Assembly (NCBI GenBank): GCA_036345935.2
Contig: JADWOT020000001.1
Span: 26,259,232-26,323,231, forward strand
Origin: Taenia hydatigena
Taxonomy: Eukaryota > Platyhelminthes > Cestoda > Cyclophyllidea > Taeniidae
Direction: 5' to 3'
Length of the DNA stretch: 64,000 bases
Translations under genes and position numbers: made by a program
Shown here: positions 50,864-63,106 of the stretch, piece by piece
Layout of the letters: every line of letters starts with the position of its first letter
Numbering within the stretch: the first letter of the stretch is position 1
Notes under the pieces: model-generated
Seen by the model: the letters and a program-made list of their open reading frames with translations, nothing else
Told to the model about the DNA's origin: nothing
Database searches by the model: none

Positions 50864-51640
50864 ATGTATAAGGATCGCATGAGTGGCAGCGAGCTCGATG
50901 CTACAACCACCATGACTTGGTGTGAAATCGCAAGGCTATCACATGCTCGAGGTGAGGTCCATTTGAACCATTTACACTGCCTACTACGTGGCAGACATGG
51001 TGTATGTAATCAGCACTACTGTCATGACCAGATGATTAAGCGAAGGACAACGCACTCAGTCTGCACACTTCACAGCTTAGACCATGCGCACTCTGAGGCC
51101 ATTCTCTCGGTGTTGGGCATAATGCGTCACAAATGAGTGGACATTACACAGAAGCTACAACCTCACCGTCAATGGAGCAGAAGGGGAGATTGGCATCATG
51201 CAGTGTTTGCAGATACACACCCATTAATTGTCTTCAGTAGCACCTACACGAGCCACACTGTAGTGATATGCACAAGTTCTCATCTGCTTTACAAGTGAAT
51301 TGCTGTGCCAATTTAGAACCTCACAACACAGCACATCTGGTGCTACAACCATTACAGCGTTGTCAAATGAATCGGCATTTGCTAAACACAAGCGAAATCG
51401 CATTTCAATGGCAGCAGCATGGCCGGACGGAGGCTAGCAAACTGCTTTGAAGCAACTTGTTATGCCCCTGACACCAACAACACGCGACATTGGGTGTGCG
51501 TCAAATGAACTGTTCATTGTCCTACCACATAACGTCGTTGTGGAGCTGTGTGATGGAAGTGATGAGGCTGTGTAACAACCACCAGCGAAGGACACATTTA
51601 TTTCCCACTTTCGACAGCTCAGCAAGCAACGCCATGCTAA
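50864..51640. repeat. Second copy of the three-copy segment
   Basis: Matches 18,717-19,490 and 63,199-63,975, and is closer to the latter, sharing its frameshift near 51,120. Confidence 0.8.
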
Positions 51641-54162
51641 AGGGTTACAGCAGGTGCGGCCAATGTATTTCCAGTCACATTCTCTTCTCTCTATCATAGG
51701 TCCCCTCGTTTAAGCGGAAGCAACTCGGCACAACCAAGATGACTACAGTGTGAGCGATTCAGCTTGGTCTGCTGTCCAGCATGTTTCAACTCAAAAACAT
51801 TCAAAAATATCATGATTTGTTAGGTTTTGATTGATCACACCTTCGTTCCTCTTGCCCTTTGGTTCGCTGTTGTGCGCAGAGGTGGCTGCAGTGTGCTGCA
51901 ATGCATTGCAACTGTGTCCGCCCAAATTGATGATAAGAAGGCAACCTGATGGCTTGTTCAATCCTCCTAAGCCCTCTTTGTCTCAGTTTTTTTTAACTTG
52001 GTCTTAACATACAGGCCCTTCATCAGCATTCCATCTAGCCTTTCCAATTTTTTTAAAACTCTCCCATCCTTGATGATGGACATCTAGGTGAAACCAATAA
52101 TGCACTACTCACTGACGCAAAATTTTATTGTGTTGCTGCTAGATTAACAAAACAACACGAAGTGGCTGAATGTGAGTAGAGCAGAAATTGCCAATTCTAT
52201 GTCGCTCTCTCATAGATACTTGCACAATGCTTTCACACAAATGGGTGCCAGGTGAGTCCTTGTGGTTGACCCAGACAGATGACCTGATGCGCGTCAAATG
52301 GTGGGTTCAGAGAAGCCGTTGTCAATTTAACACGTTTGGTGAAGAACTCTATTGAATAATAATATCTGCGTGGCATAGACGTGTTTCTTTTTCTATGTAA
52401 ACGCGGTTGCTAGACGCGGGGAATATTGCCGACTTTGGTGTGTACAGAGATGTGATAAGTAGTCTTTATGCCAAGAGTGGTGACATATGAAATAACATCT
52501 GCTGCAAATCTTAAGTGACTAAGCGTGTTTGATGCTGTTTTAAATGTTTTGCTCACCAATGCTTACTTAGTTCAACAAGGCAATTGGGAAGAGACGGTAA
52601 TTTTGAGGATTCCGGCCACTCCAAAATAATTTCTCTTTGCTTGCGCGGATTTTACTGAAAAAGCCATCAACAACCGTGTCGTTTAGCGGCCTAGTGAGCT
52701 AAAGTCCTTTTAGGAAAAGCAAAGGAAGATTGTGGTTGATTTTGGGGAGAAAATCTCTGCGCCAACGCAAATTCTAAATATTCAAACTCATTAGGTTTAA
52801 GAAAGCAATTTTAATGACGACAGAATATGCAGGCAGAGTTCAAGTTTTCACAATTATTTAATGCTTTTCGAAAAGTCTAACATAGTTTTTGGGAAGAGGC
52901 AAGTAGGAGCTTAGCACGACCTCCGTTCCAACATGCGATGACACGAACTCATTCAAGTACAGTCGAGTACTCGTCTATGATAAAGAGAACACTGTGCATT
53001 GAATGTCCTTTTGTTTGCGAGAGCATGCAATGTGGAATCACAGTGTGCTCCGTAGTGTTGTTAAATTATTCTTCTTAAGGTAGCTTTAGGGAGAGATACA
53101 GATTGCTTGCTCAAACCTCCCAAGCCCTCCTTGTCTCAATTAATTTAACCTCGTCTCTTAAGGCAGGCATCAGGTCAGTAGCTCGCCTCGTCTCTCCAAA
53201 TTCTTACCAATCTCTCTCATGCATGAAGGCGATTCTTCACACAATACCAATGCACCCTAGTCAGTCATACAACAGTCAACGTGTTGTTGGTGGATTAACA
53301 AGGCAATACGGAGTCCGTGAACGTGAAAAGAGCTAAAGTTCTTCATTCTATGTGACTTTCATGCAGATACTTGCACAATCCTCCCACTCAACTGAGTGCC
53401 AGGTGAGGCGTTGTGGTTGACCCAGACAAGTGAGCTGAAGCGCATCAAATGGTGGGTTGAGAGAAGCTTCCAAGAATGTCACAGTGAAACAAAGTCATTC
53501 CACCGGCTACGTGGTTCAGCCAAGAATTTCACCGCAGTGTGATGAAACCTTAATAATCATGAATTGGAGTAAAAGCTTCAGGACTTCTTTGGAGGCATAA
53601 AAATACATGCAAATTTAAAGGGATGTGTAGGTGATGGGAACTCAGTGACTTGTCGACTACATGTTCCACAGACATCCAACAGGCAGTAGTTGCGATTCGA
53701 CTAAGCGTTGCAACACTTAACGATATAGGAGCCAAAATCTTGGAGATCGGAACACGACTTGAGAAGTCTTCCAATGTTATGTCTAGCATTGGTCATTTGG
53801 AAGAGCGAGGTGAGTGACGAGGAAAGGTGTCTGTAGTCAATCTCAACCATTTAATCGCTTCATGTGCAAATTTGATTGGGAGAAATGGCTTCCTGACCAT
53901 TCACTCAATGAGGACGTGCGGATGGGTGTTGTGTGCTTTCAGAATCCAACGGCTCGCCATGCGCTCGCTAGCATGGCTTGTTAATGCACACCAAATCAGT
54001 CTAACTTGCATGATAGGGAAGTGGGCGATATGTGGGTTAGAAGAAATCGGTGCCACATGCCATGCTCTCCGAGATGTGATCTCATTGCTACAGGTGACAC
54101 CACCCAGTCGTGTGATCTAACGCTTCGTGGCTACGAATTTTTCCTGCTTTCTGAGGTCTTGG

Positions 54163-54204
54163 GTGTGTGTGTGTGTGTGTATGTGTGTGTGTGTGTGTGT
54201 GTGT
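54163..54204. repeat. GT microsatellite upstream of gene A2
   Basis: About 21 GT-type units interrupted once by AT. The equivalent site of copy 1 (22,935-22,948) has seven units. It lies about 330 bp upstream of the A2 start. Confidence 0.9.
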
Positions 54205-54494
54205 CAACAACCTCACGAAAATCCACACCAAGCTGAAGGAGACTGATAGCTCCACCAGCCAATCCCCTCCACCGTCATTAATAATAGACCATCGTAAGGA
54301 ATTCTAAAGAAAGCCTACACGTTTGCATTCTACACAAATAGAGCCGTTTTGCACCTCAATGATGACATGCCTCAAGGTTGGAGTTGAGTCCACCCACGCA
54401 ACCCATCACGGATTACACAACGTGAGCACAATAAAAGTGCATTTTAGACCAGCACCACGGCGTCCCATTGGCTCACTTGAACGTGGCTTATTGC

Positions 54495-54501
54495 TATAAA
54501 A
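54495..54501 (+). promoter_or_regulatory. TATA box of gene A2
   Basis: TATAAAA 39 bp before the ATG, with GATTTGTGAGGA at 54,509-54,520, as in A1. Confidence 0.75.
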
Positions 54502-54533
54502 GCCTTCTGATTTGTGAGGACGAGCCATTCAAC

Positions 54534-56551
54534 ATGCTGAAGATGGTTCTTCAATTCAGCCTCGTGGCAGTGTTGACCACCCTGTGGGCTGTGGGTGGCG
54601 GTGCAGCCAATGGTATGTTCTTCTCCAATATTCCACTCTTATAACCGTGCGTGAATAGGCGTTTGACATACACCATAACTTGCTTTATTGGTCAGTCTCC
54701 CTCATTGTCTTCACGCATCACTCTAAGCATTCACTCATTTCGCCGTAGTCCTAAGCCCATTCCTCACCGCCATTGTGGCATGCATGGAAGGTTGCCATTA
54801 TAGGTGTGGAAATATATTTCCACATATTTGTGACTCTGACATAACATTGCGTATCAGTAACGGTAAGGCCTGCTACTTATTACCCTATGCGGCACACACA
54901 CTGCTTAAGTCATACTGGGTGATGATGGAATGCTTTTGCATCCTTGCACTGATTTCATGATGTTGGGTACAAATAGTGGACTCTTTTGTGATCAAACGTA
55001 AGGTGAAGAGCTAATGCATTTGCTCAACAATGCATCTGTCTTACTTTTCTAGAAGTTTCAGTGACAAAGGGGCCAGGGGCAGCAGTGTCCAAACTTCCGC
55101 CTACCTTCAATTGGAGCCGAATTGGTCCTGACTTCATTGAGTTGACTTGGAATGTTTCCGAATTAATGAGGGAGGGCGCGAGGGTAATTCGTCTCACTGC
55201 CATGGGAACTTCTTACTTCTACTTCGGCATGAACTTTACTGTGGTTACAGATAGGAGACTTAGTCTTAGTAATCTAAGACCCAATTCCACCTTCGATGTG
55301 ACCGTCGATGTGCTGTACGCCATTGGCTACAATCGCACTTACACCGATGTTGTCACTACACTGCCCAGAAGTAAGCCTGTGCACACATTTCTAATGCACA
55401 CCTCCATATTCAATTGTTATTCAATGATATGTAATGCTCAAACACGTTTGCTTGACAATGCCTCTATCTTGCTTTGTGTGAAGAGTCTTCGCTTCCGTCT
55501 TACTTCAATTGGAGCCGAATTGGTCCTGACTTCATTGAGTTGAGTTGGAACGTTACTAAATTGGAGAAGCTACACGCAAGCGTAATTCGTCTCACTGCGA
55601 TCGGAATCTCTTACCACTTCTTCGGCATGAACTTTACAGTGATTTCAGATGGGCACCTCATGCTTAGCCACCTAAGACCCAATTCGCTCTTCAAAGTGAT
55701 CGTGGAAGTGCTGCACCTTTCTGGCCGCACTCACGTTTACGTCGATTATGTCACAACAGGTAACAATGTGCGCGTAATTCTGCTGCATAACTCAGTATTC
55801 GATTCGTGATTATTTTAAACACAAGGCTCTGATACGTTTGCTCGACAATGCCTCTATCTTTCTTTGTACGCAGAGTCTCCGCTTCCTCCTTACTTCGAAT
55901 GGAGCCAAATTGGTCCGACCTTCATTCAGTTGAGTTGGAATATTTTCGCATTGGGTAGCGGCTACGCAGACATAGTCCAGATCTCTGCAACAGGAATCTC
56001 ATACCACTTCAGCAAGATGACCTTTACAGGATACAGATATGGAAGCCTCACCCTTAATGAACTAAGGCCCAGTTCCACCTACAATGTGACTGTGAAAGTG
56101 ATAAAATTAGGTTATTTCGTCAGAGCCTACCATGATACTGTCACTACAACGTCAAAAGGTAAGCTTGTGCATACACTTCCAATGCATAACTCCACGTTTT
56201 ATTCCGTCGTTGCATATTCCGTAGCAATTCCCAAAAGCGGATGTTCATTTTATTGTTATGCTTCTGCTAGCAATGTTTACTGAATCGCGCTACATAGTCG
56301 CTCTACATATATGTATTCGCATCTACCTTAGGAACACGATTCCCTCCCACGACCCACAGACTTACCGAAAAAAGAGAGTAAGTTGGGACAAATATTTAGA
56401 AGTTTTGTCTGCTGCAGAGATTATCACGACCCATTACTTGCCATCACCGTATTATTCTTTTCCCACTGTAGACTGCTGCGGTAAGGGGTGTGCGCCAGTC
56501 GACCATCATTCGCGTCTGTCCAACGACAATGTCACATCTCAAATTCAATGA
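54534..56551 (+). CDS. Gene A2: secreted three-FN3-domain protein, EG95/45W-type oncosphere antigen family
   Basis: Paralogue of A1 with exons 54534-54612, 55053-55370, 55484-55759, 55874-56158 and 56472-56551, the same exon lengths, phases and splice sites, 345 residues. Compared with A1 I count eight residue changes: V-to-A in the signal peptide; R-to-G, V-to-A, Y-to-F and N-to-D in FN3-1; P-to-S, G-to-D and H-to-Q in the tail. Only about three silent changes are seen, and FN3-2 and FN3-3 are unchanged at protein level. The N-to-D change turns NSTYNVT into NSTFDVT and removes one glycosylation sequon. Promoter and poly(A) signal are intact, so both copies are probably active. Confidence 0.9.
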
Positions 56552-56614
56552 CCCTATCGTCACAAACACAAGCTTCTCTTATGCTCGCTTCATTCCTCTC
56601 ACTTTTGCCTCAAC

Positions 56615-56620
56615 AATAAA
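56615..56620 (+). terminator. Poly(A) signal of gene A2
   Basis: AATAAA 64 bases after the A2 stop, matching the A1 position. Confidence 0.7.
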
Positions 56621-58047
56621 GTCTTGGTAATGGTCACCTCCTCTGTTGTTGAACGCCTTAGAGCTGGTATTGGGCTGGTTACAATTGTAAGCAACCTCAT
56701 GCCAAGGTGGCTTCATACCTGCATGCAAGCTTATCTCTCACACTACTGCAACGAATGCATGACTCGGATATCTGGCCACTGTGTGCAAAGAAGGTGGACT
56801 TAGCAGCGTGTAGGCAAAAGTCCATTCACCAAAGTGCTTTGTGTGGCGATGTCATCACGCCAATATTCTCCGCAAGCAGAAGGACCGCTTTACCATAATT
56901 AACCATCCTCAATACGCTACGTCACGCTAATCGAATCGACTTACTTTCTTACTTTCACCATTGCTACAGATGTGTTCTTTCGAGGTAGCCGTGTTCCTAC
57001 CCATCTGCACCTAACACCGATATCCAGCAGGAATGTTTGAAAAGGCAATCATACTTTGATAAGATTGAAGCATCCGTCAAGTGACTGCGTCTAAGTGTCA
57101 CACCGAAGCGACGCATGTAACATGCAAGGCGTTAGAATGTGAAGGAGTTCTCAGTGCTGCTATCCGCATATTGAACTTGCTCATGTCTTGAACTTCATGC
57201 CAAACTGCATCAAGAACAATAAGGCACTCACAGTCAACAGAGGGACACTCATTGTGTAAGGCACATGGATGTACGTGTCTGTGTGTACTGCTTCAGAATG
57301 AGTTCGAAGTGACGCAAGCAGATATGCGATTTCTTGTGCCCTTTTCATCTGGATCAAGCATTGGTCTCAAATCACCAAGTACTTAGCACATAAACGTTCA
57401 TATCAATGCCATGCACGTTTACTTCGGTGTAGAAGCATGACCAATAGCCACAGCGTGAGGAAGCAGCAAGCTGGTGCCACAAACTGTACTGAGACAGACA
57501 AACTCAACGTCCACACCTACTTATTGAGAATTGTGGCCCTTGGCAGCCGCCTTCGTGCATACAGATGCTGTCCATCACCTCAGTGTCCCAACACCAAGCA
57601 GGTCTCTTACCCCTATCAACACCTACGAGCTTACTGCTTTCATCAGGCTACAACCAGATAGAGGCGCATTGTGATGCCTTTGAGAAAATAAATTAGTAAC
57701 GGGAGTTTAATAACCCAGTTGTCACTGCATAATCCGTCTCGTCTCCATGCAGTTGGCATTCATCTTCCCTGTTAAAAGAGTCACTGTCTCTGCTACACAG
57801 TCTGCTTTATCTTTAGGAGATTATACCTATTGCGCTCTCAGGTGCAAACAGTCCCCAAATAGTTTCAGGTGTACTTGCCACTTGCAGCAAGCACTGACCA
57901 TCATCAGCCCACATTTCATTTCTGATGGCCACAGTAATACAGCCCATTCCAAATTAAGGCTTGTCATTGAGTGAAAATGTAGAGACTACTTGGTCAAAGC
58001 TGAAAGGTCCAGTCTCCAAAGCTGACTGCACTTGGTATACCCATGTC

Positions 58048-59542
58048 GCATATGCTTGCATCACGTCTCTATCAACTGAAAGCCAAAATACATCGTCTCA
58101 TCTCCCTTCCCTCCACAATACGCCATCACAGATTGAGCCTTACTTCCGCAACAACAAACGACTTGTCAATGATAGGGGCAGCTTGCCTCACATGGCGTAC
58201 AACTAAAGCCTTTCCCTTCCTGGCCCATTACAGTGTAAGCAGAAAGGATGACCAAATTATGCTGAAAGGTGAAAGTGAATGACCAACAAGTATCCGCAAG
58301 ACGAATTCGCCCCTGTACAAGCAATCCATCCTCACAGTGTGACCATTATACCCCAACCATTCAGCAATGCTAAGAATGTCAACTTGTGTGCTGAATTCCA
58401 CACGCAACTGATACTATGCTGCATTTCAGTAGTGCTGCCATCAAGCTTTCATGCTAGCAGCACTGAGGTGTTGCATACTGAAGCAAGGCCACATGTGCTG
58501 CAATGCAGTTGTGACGGCAAATGTGCATCCCACTTCTTCACGATTACATGAAGACCCTCAGTCAAGCGTGCGGATACACTTAGCTGCGAAGCGGAGGAAA
58601 GGCTATTCGCGTGCAACATGGTTGAAGAGTGGAGAAGAGCAGAAGAAATGCGTGAAGTGGTGCAAACCAAAGAGCGGTTCAAGACAGTATTCTATACACT
58701 TGGACACAGAAGGACACCGTCGATAATAAGGACAACAAATCCAGTAGGTAGGCAAGTGGTGACAACGACAAAACTAGCCGTTATCCACGAAATCTAGAAG
58801 GATTCGCATGGTTGAATGCGCCATCGACAAGCAAATGCTTGTCGCTCTTTGCCACCTACGCACCACACGGATAAGGATTGACGGTCTCGAGCTGACTTCG
58901 ATGGTAATAGACAATATTCGCCCATCTTGGTCGACAAGTGAATTACACCTAAGCGACCTCAACTCAACTTCATTCAATCAACTGACCTGTAGGCCCACTA
59001 CCAATCCGTAGCACCAAATCTCCTTCCTCCCTCGTCACATTGTCAACGACACCAACGCCGAATGGCAGCTGAGGCGCACCCGCATGTCACCCAGTCAGAT
59101 AACGCCACCTGATTTCGCCACCCTAATCCGCAAGGCTCATTCCCTTCCCCCTTCTCATTACAAGGCTTTCCAACTTCCATTCCTCGTCACGCCTATCTAT
59201 TCTTCCTCCAACTCGCAACTAACTGACCTTCTGGGCTACTTCGATTCTCCCTAGTCGGCGCAAATCGAGTCCTCCACACACCCATGACCAGACCACTCAG
59301 CCCACCTAGGACAACAATCCACTCCATGTGCTCGCAGTAGTTGCAAGGGCAAAAGACATGCGACACCTCAAATCTCTGCAACATGTGGCATTGGAAGGGC
59401 AACAATGACAGTGGTGGCGATCAACGAATCAGCAATAATCTGCAGCATTTCATGGGAATCAACCAATGTGAGGTTGCTGATCAGGCTACTTGGTGAGCGG
59501 TAACGCAAGTTGTTAGGAGGAAAAAGAAAGAATGGCAAGTCG
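58048..59542. other. Unique region between block A copy 2 and the AP180 gene
   Basis: Similarity to copy 1 stops near 58,047. No conserved exon was recognised on either strand; the longest open frames (58,279-58,551, 58,451-58,726) lack family resemblance. It should hold the 3' UTR and poly(A) site of the minus-strand AP180 gene, but no AATAAA in that orientation is evident close to its stop. Confidence 0.5.
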
Positions 59543-62009
59543 TCAAAGGAAGGGGTTGAGAGGATGGAAAGTGGCAGCAGCTCCAGCTGCAGCAGCGGCA
59601 GCAGCAGCCATGGTGGGATTCTGCAATTGTAGTGGCTGCTGCAGCTGTGCTTGTTGCAGTTGCATTTGTTGCACCGCCAATTGGTTCGGGAGGACGCCAA
59701 TGGCACGTGGTGGAAAGGCTGACATCTGACCACCACCCATCACTGCCGCAGGATATTCAGTCAATGCGTTTTTGGGTCGGAAACACTGCATTGCTTGAAG
59801 TCGCAATCCGGAAGTTGAATTTAACGGCTGCAATGCACGTACAAAACGACACTCATCGTCTGTTACCACCGCAACATTTACACAAGAGAAAGCCACCCGA
59901 TTGCGCAATGCGATTCTAATCACGAAACAATGGAAACAACGAAATCGCAAATCAAGCAGTGGATTCAAATTAAACTTCGTCACAAATTCGTGACTGACAA
60001 TAGTAGGCATTGAAGTGTAAAGGAAATGTTGAATGCGAGGTACGCTTGTAGTTTGTGCCCATTCGTTGCTTTACCACATACGATAGGCACGGAGGGGAGA
60101 GGGGAGTGATTAGTCACGTCCACGTTTGTCCGTCAATCCGGATTGGAGGTAGGCACGCCAATGGGGAAATGGGCCACTTTCCTCGAGCCTTAGTTATTAC
60201 GAATGGGAATGAGTGCGTTTGACAGGAGCATGCCTCCGACCTGGGGGCGATTTATGCCCTCCTCGAGGCGTCCACGTGCGACGAACGCACATCCCCCCTC
60301 GACACCCAATTAAGGCCACCACAACGAGATTTGAGGGCACAACACGCATGTGATCCCCACAATCGGGTAAATTTATGGTTCCACCAAATATAAACATTTT
60401 CCATGCTCAATTTTGGCCTTATTTGTCTTGCATTAGAGCATCACCAACCGAAACGGCGATGAGGATGCATGAGCTTACCGAAGAAATCGCAAGACATTAC
60501 TTCAGGAACAACAATAACAATCATTCTGTCAAGCCGAAACGAAGTGCCTTATGCACCAACGCAAGCGGGTTGGATAATTCAAACCTGTCGGAAGATGCTA
60601 CTCATAAGTATTGAGGAGAGGTCGCGCCACAATTGTCAATGATCCATTCCTCACAAAGCTCGCACATATCCTCGCTGGAAAGCAACCGCACTCCACAGGG
60701 TCTGGCATGGACGAACCCACACACTCTGTGATGGTCAGCACGCACACCCACAATTGGCAGCACCGGGAATGGCCTACACGTGTCCAGGGTGACACTCAAT
60801 TCCACCGTCCAAGTGCACTCACACATGGATGCCCCTCGGCATTCGATGCCACCTCGATTACACGGTGTAAGAGAACTCTACCACCTCTTTACCTCTCCAT
60901 TACAAAAGGTTGCCTAGTGTCTCAACATGTTACGAGTTGGTCGAACGGATACGCACTGAAACATGTCATTGACCATCAGCACTGATACAAAGGAATCGCG
61001 CTAACCTGATTCGTGAGAGAGGGATTGCTGACAGGTGTGGGCTGTAATACACCACCTGCTGTGGCCCAAGGATTCATTGCAGAAGCGGACATCGGTCCAG
61101 TTTTCCCCCCACCAGTCGACTGATGCTCTTTTGCCTTGCCAACACCCGTCCAGTTGACTGTAGTGCCCCCAGGCATGCTGCTTGTGCTGCACACTGACAA
61201 CTCACCAGCGATTTCGGCCAAACGACTGTCCAAGTCGCTGACAGCAGTTGTGATGGGTGGTTGTTTCGGTGCCGAGGTACTACCACCAGTGCTAGTGCTG
61301 ATCGTGGACCAGCCAGATGGGTTGGAGGGAAGGAAGGGATTGTTGGGATTGGTGACTGCAGAAATCGACGAGGGCTCGGATAGAAACTGAGACAGTGGAC
61401 GTGGTTGGGCGTTCGTGATAGTGGAAAGAGCCATTTGACTGCTGCACGTGGGCAAAGCTGGAAAAGAAACACACTGACAATCCGCGTGTCACATTAACCG
61501 CCTGCTCAATTCTACTTCCATGCACAAACACGCACCGGATTCAATAAAGAAGTCATCAAATAGACTGCATGAAGTCGCAGTCTTGGAAGCACCACCACCA
61601 CTGGTAGCGTCTGGGGAGAGTTGGAGAAGATCCACACCACCGCTCCCATGATCCGGTGTTGTGGTAGAACATTTTGCACGCGCTTGACTCACAAAGGCTT
61701 CCAGACGCTCTCGTTCCTCCTCTATAATACGCTGCTGTTCAATTGGGAGGTTCTGGTGATTCGACACATCTTGAAGGAGAACCAATTCCCTGTCACTGCT
61801 GTAGCGGTTGATGGCGATGAGAGAGTGGGAGAAGTTTTGCTTCTAGAGATGTCAAGTTAGCAATGTGCGTGAACGTACAATTGGTTGGACTTTTTGCCTT
61901 CCAGATGATCTAGGTGACCTTCCAATGCGTCTAGTACGGAGGTTGGCACTGGCTTGAAAATCAACGACTGTTTGCCGAAACCGTCTTGCAGTTGAAGCAA
62001 ATCGCATGC
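59543..62009 (-). CDS. picalm: Clathrin coat assembly protein AP180/PICALM, C-terminal exons (partial)
   Basis: Adaptor that binds PIP2 through an N-terminal ANTH domain and recruits clathrin and AP-2 for endocytosis. Visible exons: 62009-about 61875, ending the ANTH region with SVLDALEGHLDHLEGKK (compare SLLDALEQHLASLEGKK in PICALM); 61842-61536 with a charged helix EQQRIIEEERERLEAF; 61457-61006 with NPNNPFL, SDLDSRLAEIAGELS and VNWTGVGKAKEHQSTGGG (compare DLDSSLANLVGNL and VNW..LTGG in PICALM); and 59827-59543 with Gln- and Ala-rich runs ending in an NPFL motif, of the type bound by EH domains. Phases agree across exons. The helix exon may contain a 44-bp intron, and the intron before it is only 32-36 bp. 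The rest of the ANTH domain is not found up to 63,100. Identification rests on motifs recalled from the family. Confidence 0.8.
59828..61005 (-). other. Intron of the AP180/PICALM gene
   Basis: About 1.2 kb between the donor CAG|GTTAGC (61,005) and the acceptor GTGCATTGCAG before PLNSTSG (59,828). A second acceptor, CAATGCAG before a TGT codon, is possible about 45 bases further into the exon. No other gene is recognised; the 124-codon open frame at 60,611-60,985 on the plus strand lacks family resemblance. Confidence 0.6.
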
Positions 62010-62387
62010 CTAGTAAGCACAAAAGTAAGGCCACAATCTGATGCTTTGAAGGCTTCAGCGGTTACTGGATGGCACTGAGTAAATGCGCCCAAATGCATCG
62101 CTTACCACCAGTAAAAGTTTACTCTGTGTTTCTAGGACAGCACTACTGGCCACAATGTGCATCCGTCTGTCCTCATTCCGCACGATGCACTGCGGTCGCT
62201 CATTAATGCAGGCTCAATTTTACCCACCAGCAAATAAGTTAACCTGCATTCCGCATGCAATTCATCATCTCACACCTTTTACTTGGGAGGAGCATGCCTA
62301 TCCCATTACGGCATCAGGGTGGACATTCAACTACATGGGTGTGGTACATTGACCTGCTAATGCTGTTTACTTTATGTTTGTAGTTAC

Positions 62388-62550
62388 CTTTATAATCCTT
62401 CTTCGATGCCCCCACGCGAACGAGCGTCAAGCGATACGATGAGGTTGACTCGAAGCAGTGATTTGCAACAGCTTGTCTGACGGGACCAAATTCACATCGA
62501 ACAATGTCAGCGTGCGAACGAAATCCTACTCGATTTAACTCACTTGCTTT
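62388..62550 (-). other. Possible unassigned exon upstream of the AP180 exons
   Basis: About 55 open codons on the minus strand, including VGFRSHADIVRCEFGPVRQ, ending DYK and a good GTAACT donor in phase 1. CACAG and AAAG acceptor-like sites lie just upstream. I do not recognise the peptide, and it does not match the ANTH domain as I know it. It may be an exon of another gene or chance. Confidence 0.25.
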
Positions 62551-63106
62551 GCTGTGATTGCATCATTGTAAAGTAGATTCGCCAAACTCTAGAATTGCAT
62601 TGTGCTGTTTCTTCCTTACATTGCCACGATCAATGTTCCTATCGTTACCACAGTAAAGAGCATTTCCTCCACACCGACTCGCCTCTCACTCTAATTTTAA
62701 GCATAATCTGCCATTGAATATTTTGGAATAACATGAAGCTGAAAAGGCAAGTGGGCATAGGTGAGCGCCACAGCGAACCTCACGCATTCGACAGAGCCTG
62801 GAGTTCACTTTTGACTGAGTGAAGACCTCGTTTGCCTAGGTGCGTTATCCAAACTCATGAGAGCTAAATGTGTTACAGTGTCCGTCCAAATTCAATCAGG
62901 CCCGCTTGACCGCACCTCGAATTCTAGGCCCCACAACGCATAGTCGTTCACTTCAATTTGCTTCGAGAGCTGTACACGGCATGCAATTTCCTTACTTAGG
63001 CTCAACAATTACACCAGTGGATGAGGTCGACATGATGTGCTAAGCTATGTCCACCTTTCATGACTTCATAAGTGAGTAAAACAAAAAGTGCCCCGACACT
63101 GCGCTC
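62551..63106. other. Spacer before the third block A fragment, nothing recognised
   Basis: No open frame, splice-bounded exon or repeat was recognised. If the AP180 gene is complete, its ANTH exons should lie in or beyond this stretch. Confidence 0.45.

Larger units (their letters stand above)
41085..58047 (+). repeat. Block A, copy 2 (17-kb direct repeat with gene A2)
   Basis: Direct repeat of 10,567-26,791. Copy-2-specific stretches are 42,437-43,632 (about 1.2 kb), 44,769-45,138 (about 370 bp) and 49,112-49,190 (about 75 bp). It lacks the 0.94-kb segment of copy 1 and small pieces near 45,560 and 49,033. Confidence 0.93.

Noticed and set aside
59632..59919. Ala- and Cys-rich plus-strand ORF
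   Set aside because: It is the antisense of the Gln/Ala-rich last exon of the AP180 gene.
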